NCBI GenBank assembly: GCA_033085395.1 | Contig: JANQBS010000149.1 | Location: 35,846 to 99,845 of the forward strand | DNA from: Xanthoparmelia taractica | Taxonomy: Eukaryota > Ascomycota > Lecanoromycetes > Lecanorales > Parmeliaceae | Direction of reading: 5' to 3' | Length of the DNA stretch: 64,000 nt | Shown here: piece by piece, positions 47,160-58,350 of the stretch | How positions within the stretch are numbered: position 1 is the stretch's first letter | Layout: every line of letters starts with the position of its first letter | Program-made: the position numbers and the translations under genes | The notes under the pieces: model-generated | Database searches by the model: none | What the model saw: only the letters and a program-made list of their open reading frames with translations | What the model was told of the DNA's origin: nothing

Positions 47160-47602
47160 ATTTTGTTGATGGAAAGTGAGGAAAGTGAGAGAAATTGCAA
47201 CTTGATGGGAAAGTGTCTGTCTTGTTAAAACATTTTCTTGTCTTGATTCTATGGAAGAGGTTTTGCTGTCTAGGGTCTTACCTTAACTCGCTCCCTCAAA
47301 TTTGCTCAGGCTTTTTATAGCCCCACCAGACTCATTTTGATCGCCGCGGCCAATGCATGAGGCTGGGGAGGACCGCCAGACCGTTTGGAATGTCCGTCCC
47401 ATTTGGCAGCTTGTTTACAAAAAGGTGTCTCCGAAGATCCAGTGGGGGTCTGCAGTGCAAGAGAGAGTTTTCTCTGTTAAAGAAAGTGATTCGTCCTCCA
47501 ATCTTCAGCCCGAGTAGGTTTGATACATACGTCTTAATAGAAAGTACAATGGCCGCTTATAATAATAAAACGAAGACCCGCCAACGCCGGTATGCTCTAA
47601 TG
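47160..47602. other. intergenic
   Basis: Promoter side of the membrane-protein gene and 3' side of the MFS gene. Nothing else is seen. Confidence 0.5.
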
Positions 47603-49255
47603 CTATGCCTTGATAGTATCAAAGTGACTCTTCTCCCTAATCTGTGGACCATATCTGAACAGCACCCAGGGAATAGGCAACATGGTCAACGACAAGAAGC
47701 CGAGCAGACTGGTAGCCCATGCGATACCCAGTCTATCATACACTGGCAGGATCAAATTAGCAAATCTGCTCGTCAAATGGTCTTTGAGGATACACGACTC
47801 ACTTTGCACAGTGAAGAGAGGAAAGGCAGCTCCTGCTGTATACCTGACTAGACCATTGGCCGCCAAAGCCGAGGCGCTGTTCAACGGCCCGTACACGTCG
47901 ACCAGATACAGAGCGGCAGAGGTAAAAACGCAAAGATTGCCCCATGCGAAAGGAACCGTTGCAAGTAGCGGACTGATCCAGTGAATGCCCGGACGAGAGG
48001 TCCATGCAAACCAAAACAGGCCAACTGGCAAGCCGAAGCTACCCATCATTGCCGCATACAAACGATGTTCCGGCGCGACTGCGCCACCTCTGCCCTCTTT
48101 ATGACTCTTCAGATATTCCTTCTGATACAGCAACCGGTCGATAAGGATGGTGGACGCTACTGATATGCAGCATCCGAGGCCAATGCCTAGAAACGTCAGG
48201 CCGGAGAAGCCGGTGTCGAAATGGTAGACGCCCCTGAAGACGAGAGGGAAGGCGTCGAAGAACCCAAAGAGCACTGAAAAGTTAAAGCCAGTGTATAAGC
48301 TTAAGAAGGAGACTATAGGCTCTGTGAAGATCATCTTGACGGGACGGAAGAGTGTGACTGTGATCAGAAATCTGACGGCTGCTAAGCCCGAGGGTCCCAC
48401 TTTTGCCGGCGGAGGAATCCCCAGGCGTTTTGCACGCTTTTGGAGGATGATTTTCTTGTATGTCTCCCTCATGCCAAGCGAGTATAGGTAAACAGGGATC
48501 AAAAGGAACAATATTGGCCACTGTGTCCATCTCCACCCTTTGTACTGCGTAGCAAACCCTCCCACAGCCGGCCCAATAGCCGGGCCTAGGAACGGCGCAA
48601 GCAAGAACGCGGCCGTGGCAGCAGCGCGATGGACTGGGGCCCACATATCCACGGCCGTCCCCGCACCAACGGCTAAGACTGGTGATCCGAAAAACCCCGC
48701 GAAAAACCGAGTGATAGCCAAGGCGGCAAAGCTATTCGAAAAACCAGCGCCCAACGTGAACAGCGCTGCAATCGGCGCGGAAACAAGGTATACCACCCTC
48801 CGGCCCAGAGTCTCTGAGATTGGTGCCGCCAGAACGGGGCCGAAGCCAAGAGCAAGCACATAGAGTGAGAGAGGTAGTAGAGCTACTGTTGGCGAGACGT
48901 TGAATCTTTTCTCAACTTCAGGATAGCCCGGCGTGTATACCGAAGAGCCCAGAGTGACCGCAAAACCAAATAAGCCCGGGATGATCGTGTGGTATACACG
49001 CTGCGCCATGGGCCAGTTGACAGGATCCTCTGGATCATCAGGGCCCGTCCAATCTTGGGCCGTGACTATTTTTCCAAGCGCGTTTGCTTTGTCTAGGATT
49101 TCTGGCCCATCATCATTGGTAGTCCTTAGGCCCTTTTCTGCGACATCGACAGCATTGTGTTGTCTTCTTTCAACCGCGCTGGTCACTTCACTTCTGCTGG
49201 ATGGTTTCATAGCATTCTCTTGAGACGAGTCACTGCTCAAAGTAGGTGTTGACAT
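47603..49255 (-). CDS. MFS transporter, DHA1 drug:H+ antiporter type
   Basis: Two exons, 47803-49255 and 47603-47742, encode 530 residues. The 60-base intron (GTGAGT, GCTAAT branch, CAG) turns FTVQ into FTVQMYDRLGIAWATSLLG, the usual last-helix region. The cytosolic N terminus is about 80 residues, with GPDDPEDPVNWP just before the first helix, as in fungal TPO1/FLU1-like carriers. About 12 transmembrane segments follow, with the motif-A-like PISETLGRR between helices 2 and 3 and FLGPAIGPAVGGF (motif C region) in helix 5. It exports drugs, polyamines or metabolites across the plasma membrane. The substrate cannot be told from sequence. No biosynthetic genes lie beside it. Confidence 0.9.
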   Translation of the reverse strand: MSTPTLSSDSSQENAMKPSSRSEVTSAVERRQHNAVDVAEKGLRTTNDDGPEILDKANALGKIVTAQDWTGPDDPEDPVNWPMAQRVYHTIIPGLFGFAVTLGSSVYTPGYPEVEKRFNVSPTVALLPLSLYVLALGFGPVLAAPISETLGRRVVYLVSAPIAALFTLGAGFSNSFAALAITRFFAGFFGSPVLAVGAGTAVDMWAPVHRAAATAAFLLAPFLGPAIGPAVGGFATQYKGWRWTQWPILFLLIPVYLYSLGMRETYKKIILQKRAKRLGIPPPAKVGPSGLAAVRFLITVTLFRPVKMIFTEPIVSFLSLYTGFNFSVLFGFFDAFPLVFRGVYHFDTGFSGLTFLGIGLGCCISVASTILIDRLLYQKEYLKSHKEGRGGAVAPEHRLYAAMMGSFGLPVGLFWFAWTSRPGIHWISPLLATVPFAWGNLCVFTSAALYLVDVYGPLNSASALAANGLVRYTAGAAFPLFTVQSESCILKDHLTSRFANLILPVYDRLGIAWATSLLGFLSLTMLPIPWVLFRYGPQIREKSHFDTIKA

Positions 49256-51548
49256 ATCTGAAATTGCCAGAGAACGCGTATATAAAATCTCTTATGAATG
49301 AGCGGACTAGGTCCGAGGAAATGCGTGAAGGGGGGCATGGAGGCATATTAAAGCAACCACTTACTAAATGAGACAGCGGCATTAGATTGAAAAGCAATTT
49401 CGCCAGTAAGACCAAATTGCTCTCGAACACTTTCCCTTTTTGATTTTTTGTTGAGAAGCCATCAATGTATACCTCGGTGAAGATAGTAATCAGAGCCGAG
49501 GAAGATTAGCGATCACCTCGTTGCTTGTAGCCGAGGTATACGATACTTGAACTGTTTGTAAACCTTGCGCACTTCCAATATAGGTGGTGTTGCTTGTGAC
49601 CTGCTGTTGACGAGGCTTTTGCAGACCTAGTCATCCTATGCACCATGAATGAGCTGCTTGGACTCTTACCAAGCATCTCACGTCCCTACCGACATCACGA
49701 GGACAATGACAAAGCACTTGTATCTGGGAAACGCAGTCTAGCTGAATCCACAAGATGGAGTTCAATCGGTCACTGCTTACCTAAATAACATGTAATGTGT
49801 TTGGTGTTTCAATTCCATGATCCTGCTCTGGCTACAAAATTTGGTATATGTTCTCGACGACAGTACTAACCTTGAGAGCTCTCATCTCTTTCCTTTTCGT
49901 TCCTCTGTGAATGTTGCCCAATATAAGTTGAAATATCGTATCAACTTGCGAAAAATTGTGTTTTCCTTTGGATGGTTGCGGGCGACCAAAGAGAGTCTTC
50001 TTTCGTTCTGCGCAAAGCACTCAAGATACTTAACGTTACCTCGAAGACAACAATAGACAGACCAAAACTCAGAATCCCTGATATAATTATCTTTTCAGAT
50101 CTTGCCGTCAAAGATGCCGTCGAAAATATTCTTCCTCAAGAGCTCCAATCTCTCGATCCTTGCACACATTTGGGGATAACAACCAGAATGCGCTGGCTTT
50201 CATATGAACAAAAGGCAGCATTCGAAACAGGGAACACGACTATTATTTTGCCTAGAACGATATCATCTGAGGTTCTTTTCATTACAACTGCCGTATCTTT
50301 CTGGAAGTGCATCCCTTTCCAACTGGAAGAACTGAAAGAGTCTCTATGCATGGTTCTTGCTTGCCCCCCTCCAGACCAGAAGTGTTCCCTACAGGGTCCT
50401 AATCAAAAGAGCCATAGACTGCTACTCACAATACATACAAGAATCGCGCTTACTTTCACTGGCTCTCTGTTGCTTGATGCGCGGTCAAAAGCGAGTAATT
50501 GGGTCAGATTCTCTGAGTGACCAGGTGGCGAAGGGTTGAGAGATGCAAACGGTTTCCCTTAGTTGCCGCTTTGAATCATCTTGGGGAGTCAGAAGATAGT
50601 AATTGGCAGAATCTTGCTCACCCTTCCGAGGATGCCGAAAGGGGTCCACTTCCCTCGCAGCAGGAGCAAGCAGAGCAACGGCAAGATGCAACTGTATCGC
50701 TTGTACGCAGTATGGGCTTGGGGACGAGAGCTATTCATTACATTGCCTGTTTTCTGGCACAGTCTGGCAATGTCCTGTCCGTTGCTGCAGATAGATAGCT
50801 GCAAGTTAAGTTGTACTTTAGGTACGTACCCAGGTAGGTAAGAATCTAGAAGGGCCGGTAGAAGCAAACCAAGGCGCGAAGCTTTTCTAAGCGTGGCGCA
50901 TTGTTAATCCTTCGTGTTTTCTCACACACTCTCTCCTTGCTCCGTGCTGAAGGATACTCCTCGATAATAAGAAAAGCTGTTCAGTCGGAGAAGTAATTCT
51001 ACATTTTTGGAACAACAGTAGAAAACGAGAGAAAAATGGACCTGATATATATTGTAGTAGTAGTAGAGACAATGAGCCAAACAGTCGCGGGAGTTTAGGC
51101 TTCAAATTTCCAAAGTTAAGGTAGTTCTTAAGGTAGGGTAGTCCCCCTTCGGCCGTTTGATCGACCCCGCCGTGCCCGCTACGAAGCCAAACCCACGTTC
51201 TAAACAAGCCTCCAAGCCAAACGCTTCAGCCTCATTCAAAGCTACCTTATCCCTCTCTGGTTTTTACATCCATCCTCACTCACACCTTCATCGCCCGACG
51301 ACGGTCTTTTGTCGGCAAGCAAAGTGATGTGTCCTGTCGTTCCCGTACAAGAATATCCGGTATGCTTCAACGGCTTGTGAAAGGGGAAAGTATTCTCGTG
51401 CATCGACAAGAATTCGAGACCGAACAACTCCGCGCAACTCTCCAGCCGACCCTCCCTTTCAAGCGTCATTGGCCTCTACTTCCAACCGTGCATGGGAGCT
51501 TGTATCGCTTGATCCAACCCTTACTCACTAGAGTACTCTCTAATAGTC
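49256..51548. other. gene-poor stretch
   Basis: No supported gene. A 182-residue frame at 49972-50520 (+) is the longest; it has no family features and may be chance. The last part (about 51130-51548) is the leader of the prp24 gene. CCGAGGTATA occurs twice near 49470 and 49530. Confidence 0.4.
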
Positions 51549-54500
51549 ATGGATATCAATCTTCTGCTTTCTCCCCAGGAAAGTCCTCGCGCTACCCCCG
51601 CCCCACCTGTCAAACCTACCTCCGCTAAGAAACCACGAAAGCCACGCTCAGCCAAAGTCAATCAACCCTCCCCTCTCGCCCACACCTCTCTTCCTCCTTC
51701 CAACTTGCCGCATAGCGCTGTCCTTCAAGCGCAAAATGCTACCCCGAATTCATCCGCCATGAGTCATGCTGCTTCAGGAATGCGTATGCCTGCTGGTAGC
51801 ATATCCCCAGGCGAAGGCGTCCGGATAATCAGGCAGCCTTCAACAGCGGGAATGGATACATTAGCCGACCTGGCTTCGATGCAACATCATCAGCAAACGG
51901 CACGGGCAAATGCTGGTGGCCTGCGGAGTGCTGAAATATATGATCATCCGACATCGTCAGGAGCCATCCTCCCAGCTCTACAGGCAATGTCAAGACCAGC
52001 AGTCTCGACTCAACTAAGAGGAGGGTCACACGACATGGCAATGAACGACGTACCAGCTGAGACCCCTTCACCACGAAGATATTCGACCAAAGCTCTCTCG
52101 GAGACCGATCTGCAAACCGTCACACAGTTGGTCGAGCACCTCGCCGCCAACCCTTTCGCTTATGACTCTCATATCCAACTTATCAATGTTTTGCATCAAG
52201 GCCTATCAAATCATTCTCAGGTCCACTCACCGGCATCCTATGACCTACTTCAAGAGCTACAAAGCGCAAGAGAGACCATGAGCTCCAGATTCGCGCTAGG
52301 AGAGGATCTATGGGCGGACTGGATTCGAGACCAAATATTACTTGCGAGCTCACTCGAGGATATGATTTCGGTCATGGAATTATGTCTTAAGAGCGTGGAA
52401 GAAGAGCCAGGCAGCACAAAACTATGGCTGGCATATGGTCAATGGATGTTATCACTGTACAAGCAAGCGAACCCCCGTGATCAGAGGGTGTCTGGTATGG
52501 GGACAATTTCGGTGCGATACGAATTGTCTGAGGAAGATAGGATGGTAGCAAGAGAGGTCTTTAGCTGGCCGCAAATGATGGAAGTCTGGAAGCGTGCTGA
52601 ACAAGAAACGAGATGGCGGATCAATGACAGTCACCTCATTTGGGACGTATGGACCGAACTCTTGATGCTAGAGCTCGCGTCGTCTCCCCTGCAGGACGCG
52701 ATCAACGACACGCAGTATCACTTCATCAATCGCCTCCAGACGCCTCACGCAACATGGGATCAGACCTTCCAAGCCTATTCGAACTTTGTTTCTAGATACG
52801 ACAACGCACAATATGAAGTCACGATGGTCACAGCGAATAGGCTGGGTTCAGATGCAAAGCAAACGTTCAGTCTACGCGAGGTGAGAGAATTTGAAATCAT
52901 GCGTGCGAGCGAGAAGAATGATAGAGACGCCGAATTGAAGGCGTACAGCGACTATGTCGACTGGGAGCTCTCCCAAAATCGGAAGAAGCACATCTTCAAA
53001 TTCGAATTAGCAAACGCTGTTTACCAACGGGCCACCCTTCGATTTCCTTCCAACTCGGAATTATGGGAAGGCTATGCTATGTTTCTGGTTGAGGAAATCA
53101 CAGCTCACCGTCGTCGAAATATATCGGCCCTCTCAGTTCTAGACAAGGCAACCCGTCATTGTCCTTGGTCAGGAACCCTATGGTCACAGTTCCTCCTATC
53201 AGCAGAAACCAGCAATCTGGCATTCCCTGATATTGGAGACATTAAGCATAAAGCTACAAGTAGTGGCCTGCTTGATGCTGGAGGCTTGGAGGAGTTATTC
53301 AAAGTCAGCACCGCATGGTGCGGCTTTCTCAGACGGCGAGCCTTCCATCCGGACTCAACAGACGAAGACATGGACGTGGCAGAGGTCGGTATTCGGTCCG
53401 CGATTGAGGACATGGACAACATGGGCCGCACGAAGTATGGCACTGAGTATCAAGGCGACCCGGAATACCGCTTAGAAAAGATCTATATAAGGTATTTGAC
53501 TCAGAGTCGGAACTGGGAAGGTGCCAGAGAGTCTTGGAGGAAGTTGATCTCGAAGAAAGGCGACAGCTACGAGTTCTGGCTTCGTTTCTATATATGGGAG
53601 ATGAACACTTGGAGCAAGCTAGTCTACATTGAGACCGATCCCAATGGGGGTGGTCGACCCTTCAAACCCACCGAGGCCACGAAGGTACTGCAACAAGCTC
53701 TGAGACGGCCAAATCTAGATTGGCCGGAAAAGATCATTGAGACTTTGCAGCATCATTGTGAAGATAATGAGGATGCCGAGGAACTTCAGTCTTCAGTTGC
53801 ACAAGTCTGGAAGGCTAAAAAGGCTGTGCAGAAGAGGAGGGAGAAGGAGGCTTATGTGGCTTATGAGAAGGCACAAGCAGAGGCATTCCGGCAACAGCAG
53901 CAGGCCTCGCAAGACCTAGCAAGCTCTCCAACTGACGGTCAGATTTCCAGCAAGCGGAAACGGGAGGACACGGATGAGGCAGGTTTCAGCAAGAAGAGCC
54001 GAGCAGATGTGGCCCAATCAGTAGAACCGCAGGTAGAAGAGCAGCATCTCGCCGCTCCTACGGCACTAAAACGTGATCGTGAGAATGCCACCGTCTTGAT
54101 CAAGAATCTGGCCCCCGAGACGACTGAAAAAAGGCTGCGGCAGTATTTCAGAGATGTGAGTCCCATTGGCTTAACATCCGACCTCATTGTGCTAATATTC
54201 CAGCAGTGTGGCACGATCAACAGCCTAAAGCTCATGCCAGAAGCTAATGGTCGATCAGCAACAGCGTCCATCGAGTTCGATTCTAAAGAAGATGTTCTAA
54301 CCGCACAAACCAAAGACATGAAGACACTTGATGATAGGGCAATTGAAGTCCAAGTTGGCTCAGGATCGACACTGTACGTTTGCAATTTTCCTCCTGTTGC
54401 TGATGAGGCTTGGATACGAGAGAAGTTTCAGCGGGTGAGATGCCTCTCTCAATTGAAGTCCCAAGTGGCTGACCGTTGCAGTATGGAGAGATTGTTGACA

Positions 54501-55663
54501 TACGCTTCCCGTCCCTCAAGTTCGGTATGCACCGGCGCTTCTGCTACGTTCAATTCAAGCTATCAAAGGACGCTGAATCGGCCACTGAGCTTGACGGTGA
54601 GGACGTTGGAGACAACCTCAAACTCTTAGCCAAACTATCGGATCCCGGACAGAAGAAACCGAGAGAGGGTGCCATGTATGATGGTCGAGAACTCTATCTG
54701 GCCAATCTCGAGCGCAACATAACAAAGGCAGACATCAAACAAGCTTTCAAGAAATACGGCTCCATTGAGAGCGTAAGAATACCCACCAAGGTTGATGGCA
54801 CTAGTAAAGGCATAGGCTTTGTTGTCTTCCGAAGTAAAGTAAGCTCGACACCACCAAATGTACTCTTGGTACCCTCGCTAACAGCTGATCAGGACGAGGC
54901 AGAAGCAGCCCTAGAAATGAACCTCACAATGCTTAGGAATCGCGTCTTGAACGTCTCGATCTCTACCAACGACAAGTCTAAACGCATGCAAAACCGGATA
55001 ATCACCTCTACCACACCGTCTCAGCGCGGCACCACTTCCCCAGCTCCGCGTTCGAACGGTGCCACTAACACTGTCGCCTCGCCTACCCCTCCCAACAAAT
55101 CCACAGGCCAGTCGAAGGTTGCCGAAATCCAGTCCCGTACCCTTGCACTTCTCAATATACCAGATACCGTCAATGACGCGCGGATCCGAGCTCTCACAGA
55201 ACCTTATGGGGAATTGGTCCGAGTATCCCTCAGACCCAACCACCAGGGTGCCATTATCGAGTACAAAAATGAACCGTCCGTAGGGAAAGCGTCACTCGCA
55301 CTAGAAGGGCATGAGATCGCTCCCGGAAGGAAAATACGCATTGGAACAGTCAGTGAGTTGAATCAGCAGAAAGCCGAATATCACAGCGATCGCACACCCG
55401 TCGGTGCACCAGCAAAGACCACCAACGCCCAGCTGCAAGGACCGACACCGATACGGAGGCCAGGTCAGCCTGGGACGAGAAGGGGCGGGAAAGGCGGGTT
55501 GGGTGTCAAGAGGGGAGGTGTAGGCTTGAGCGGGTCGAGAGCGATGAATGATGGGAAGGGTAAGGAAGCGGAGATTAATGGAACGGGGGAAGGAGAGGAG
55601 AAGGGAAAAGCGAAGAGTAATGCTGATTTCAAAGCCATGTTTCTGAAGAAGGACGGGGCGTAA
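51549..55663 (+). CDS. prp24: U4/U6 snRNP recycling factor Prp24/SART3
   Basis: Four exons (51549-54155, 54204-54434, 54482-54838, 54893-55663) give 1,321 residues. The N-terminal region is disordered and basic (KPTSAKKPRKPRSAK). A long HAT-repeat array follows (AYGQWMLSLYKQANP, WEGYAMFLVEEI, RIYIRYLTQSRNWEGARESWRKL-type units). A Lys/Glu coiled segment then leads to RNA-recognition motifs: ATVLIKNLAPETT, STLYVCNFPPVADEAW, RELYLANLERNIT...GIGFVVF, and a degenerate ALLNIPDTVNDAR. The C-terminal NADFKAMFLKK is the Lsm-binding tail that defines this family. It re-anneals U4 and U6 snRNAs after splicing. Introns 1 (48 bases) and 3 (54 bases) are multiples of three with no in-frame stop, so unspliced reading through them is possible. 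Confidence 0.93.
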
Positions 55664-56276
55664 ATGAGCTCGGGTGGGCAGGTGAGATGGGAGTACTGGA
55701 TGCCTTGCTTGCTTTGCTAGCTATCCCGGAGAATGGGTTATTGGCTATATAGCTCGCTCTATCGTAATATTCTGATCCTGGCACCATTGTTCTATCTGAA
55801 TACATCTTTCTTCCTCGCATCCTTCTGACGGCTCAAAATAGCCAGCCATGTAGAGCGTACAACAAGACAGGTGGAATTTCTAAGCGGCGCAAATGCTCAA
55901 GTTGACGGAGGACTGACTGGCTGACTGACCGGTTTATTGTATTGTTCACAGATGTGAGATTTCTCCAGTCCACACCTGTCTTGTTCACTGTCTTGTTCAC
56001 GCTCTAGCCATGAAGAAGGTTCGTTGTCGTCCTTGCTTCTTCGAGATCATATCACGTATTGCGAATGAACTGCTCCACCTCGAGTTTGTGTTTCAAAATA
56101 CCAGCTATTTACCTAAGGTAGTCTATCTAATACTGTGCTATCACGCCACCGCAACCTGGCAGTGCATGATGGATTCTATCTATGTTCAAGGGGCAAAACA
56201 GACGTTGTTGGATGTTTCTGTGGTGGCAAGCTCAATGGGGGGCAAAGAGGTACGTACTACCTAATTTGGGGGCACT
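55664..56276. other. intergenic between convergent genes
   Basis: 3' flanks of prp24 (plus) and the aldolase gene (minus). A GACTGACTGGCTGACTGACC simple repeat lies at about 55911-55930. Confidence 0.5.
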
Positions 56277-57347
56277 TCATCTTTCAGCTACCGCTTTCTT
56301 ACCATTGGAATCAGTCTTCTGCTCAGCATCTACCATCTTCCTCTGAGCCGGGAACATCTCTCTGGCTACGGGCAGAATGTCCGCCATCCCAAGCAACGCC
56401 ATCACATCCACCGCCACGAAACTGAGGCTGTTGTCCTTGCCATGCTCCCTCATGATTTCCGGCGTCCCAAACGCCTGGCCCGAGCGGGGCTTGTCGTGTT
56501 TCCTCAGAATACTATCAAATTTAGCGATTACCTGTGACCACTCCGGTTCCGGTTTGCCCATGAGCGGTGCCTCCAAGCCCATGTCTACCCGAATGTCGAG
56601 AAAGCCTGGCCATACGGCGTCGATTTCCGGGACTTCGGTGAGGATGGCATCGAGGTTGTCGATTGCCTCGATGGTTTCGATTTGGATAATGACGGCTGCT
56701 TGGCGGTTCAAGTTTTCGTGGATGGTTTCCTTGGGGTCGCTGGGGATGGCGCTGAGGCCGGGGATTAGGCGGAAAGGGGGCGCGGAGCGGGTGCCGCGGT
56801 TTTTGGCACCGAATTTGGCGGCGGAGATGGCGTGCCGCGCTTCGTCGACGGTGTTCACCTGGGGGATGATGACCGAGGCTCCGGCGTCGAGGGCGAAGCC
56901 AATGGCCGCGTGGTCGTGGCCGGGAACACTGACGTTCTTTGTCAGAGGTAAAGGTTCAGGTAAAGAGTTAAGCAACGAAGTCGAAGGACATACCGGACCC
57001 AAGGGATGGTCCGACCCTCACTCATGAACTGCACCTCGTGAACCATCTACTCAGAGTGTCAGGCAGAACAGCACTGAAGCGGATCTTGTTCGTACTGTGG
57101 TCATAGTTTCAACGCCACAAGAAGAATGCTCCCAATCGATCCAAATGGCATCGAAACCTAGTGATGCGGTGAACCTTGCGGTGGGAACAGTACTCAACCC
57201 CAGGTACAGGCCAATGAGCGGTGGGATCTTGCCCTCGTGGGCATCACGTATCGCTTCACGGACATGATGGGGCTGGAATAGAGACGTTGCTCGGTAGGCT
57301 GCCATGCGCTTGCCGGCGGAGTATTCTGCGGCCCTTGTTGTCGCCAT
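56277..57347 (-). CDS. HpcH/HpaI aldolase family protein
   Basis: Three exons (57096-57347, 56994-57046, 56277-56928) encode 318 residues. The fold is the phosphoenolpyruvate/pyruvate-type TIM barrel that cleaves or forms 2-keto-3-deoxy acids with a divalent metal. Landmarks are GLYLGLSTVPTARFTASLGFDAIWIDWEHS, WVRVPGHDHAAIGFALDAGASVIIPQVNT, IQIETIEAIDNLDAIL (metal Glu region), and DAVWPGFLDIRVDMGLE. The 53-base middle exon is small but required for frame and for the conserved VHEVQFMSEGRTIPWVR. The exact substrate (for example 4-hydroxy-2-oxovalerate-like or sugar-acid derived) is not determinable. The start ATG at 57347 gives the usual family length with a short N-terminal extension. Confidence 0.88.
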
Positions 57348-58350
57348 TGTCTGCGGATCTGAAGGATGAGTGGATATAGTGGAAAGAATGAATGTTTGAA
57401 TTATGAGCAGATTGTTTTGGTCGTAGCGATAGCAACACAAAAATGTCTGGACGGGCAATTGTGTTCTTTTATAGAGGGATTCTAGAGCGGCAAAGGATTC
57501 TCGTGGCTAGATTGTTGGATTATTAACGTCGAGGGATGACCATGCAGCTACCCGAGGTAGAATATGCCAAATACATTCTCGGGTTCAAAGCATCAAAGTG
57601 ACAGCCGACCCAGCGCTGACCACATTTCTAGGTTTGAAAATCTCACTCGTATAATCATATTGAGTCAGCTGGGCGAAGTTTTGCTGTTGATTCTATCCGT
57701 AAGCATGTTCTTGTGTACGAGTGTGTTAGGTGGCATGAACTAGGATCAGGCCTTTGGACTCCAGAGGATCGCCAGCGGAAGGCCTCGGGCTTGAGGGTAA
57801 GATTACGAAGACGTGGGTAAGGTAGTATTTGTTCTCTTGGCTGATCTGCCGTTCGCAAGGAAGATATAAGTGCCGATGAGCCCAAAGAGTTGATCGTTGT
57901 AGTCCCCAAAGACTTGGTCGTTACCGTCTCCAATCGAGGCCAGTCCCTTTGATGACGAAGCGCGCTTCTAGGCAGCTAGTGTCAAAGATCCGCGTTCTCA
58001 TGATTTCGAGGTTACTCGAAGTTCTGAAGGCCTTCGTGATCCAGATCCTACCTCGAGTAGGTGCTCGTGCAAGTATCCCACAACTACACTCAAAATAGGC
58101 AAAGGTATTATGTCCGAGGGTCAGCCGTATGTAAATCTAGTAGATTTCTAGGGTACTGTCAGAAGTTGAATTGTTACGTGTTGTAACTTGAAAGCAACGG
58201 CGGCAACCTTCCGGTACTTCATCCGATCCGATACATGTCGCGTACGCCGGCTCCAGCGCGTTTAGTGTAATGCGCCGCCGACCGCGTTTCTCCAACTTCG
58301 CAGCGGCCATCGAAGATCTGTCTGGCTTCGTCCGCCAAAGACGTTAAAAG
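57348..58350. other. intergenic between divergent genes
   Basis: Divergent promoter region for the aldolase gene and the next gene. Several CGAGG words and short inverted CTTTGGG/CCCAAAG motifs (near 57880-57915) are seen; no gene is supported. Confidence 0.45.

Noticed and set aside
49972..50520. 182-residue plus-strand frame
   Set aside because: No recognised domain, no good start context and no neighbouring exons; kept only as a note in the intergenic entry.
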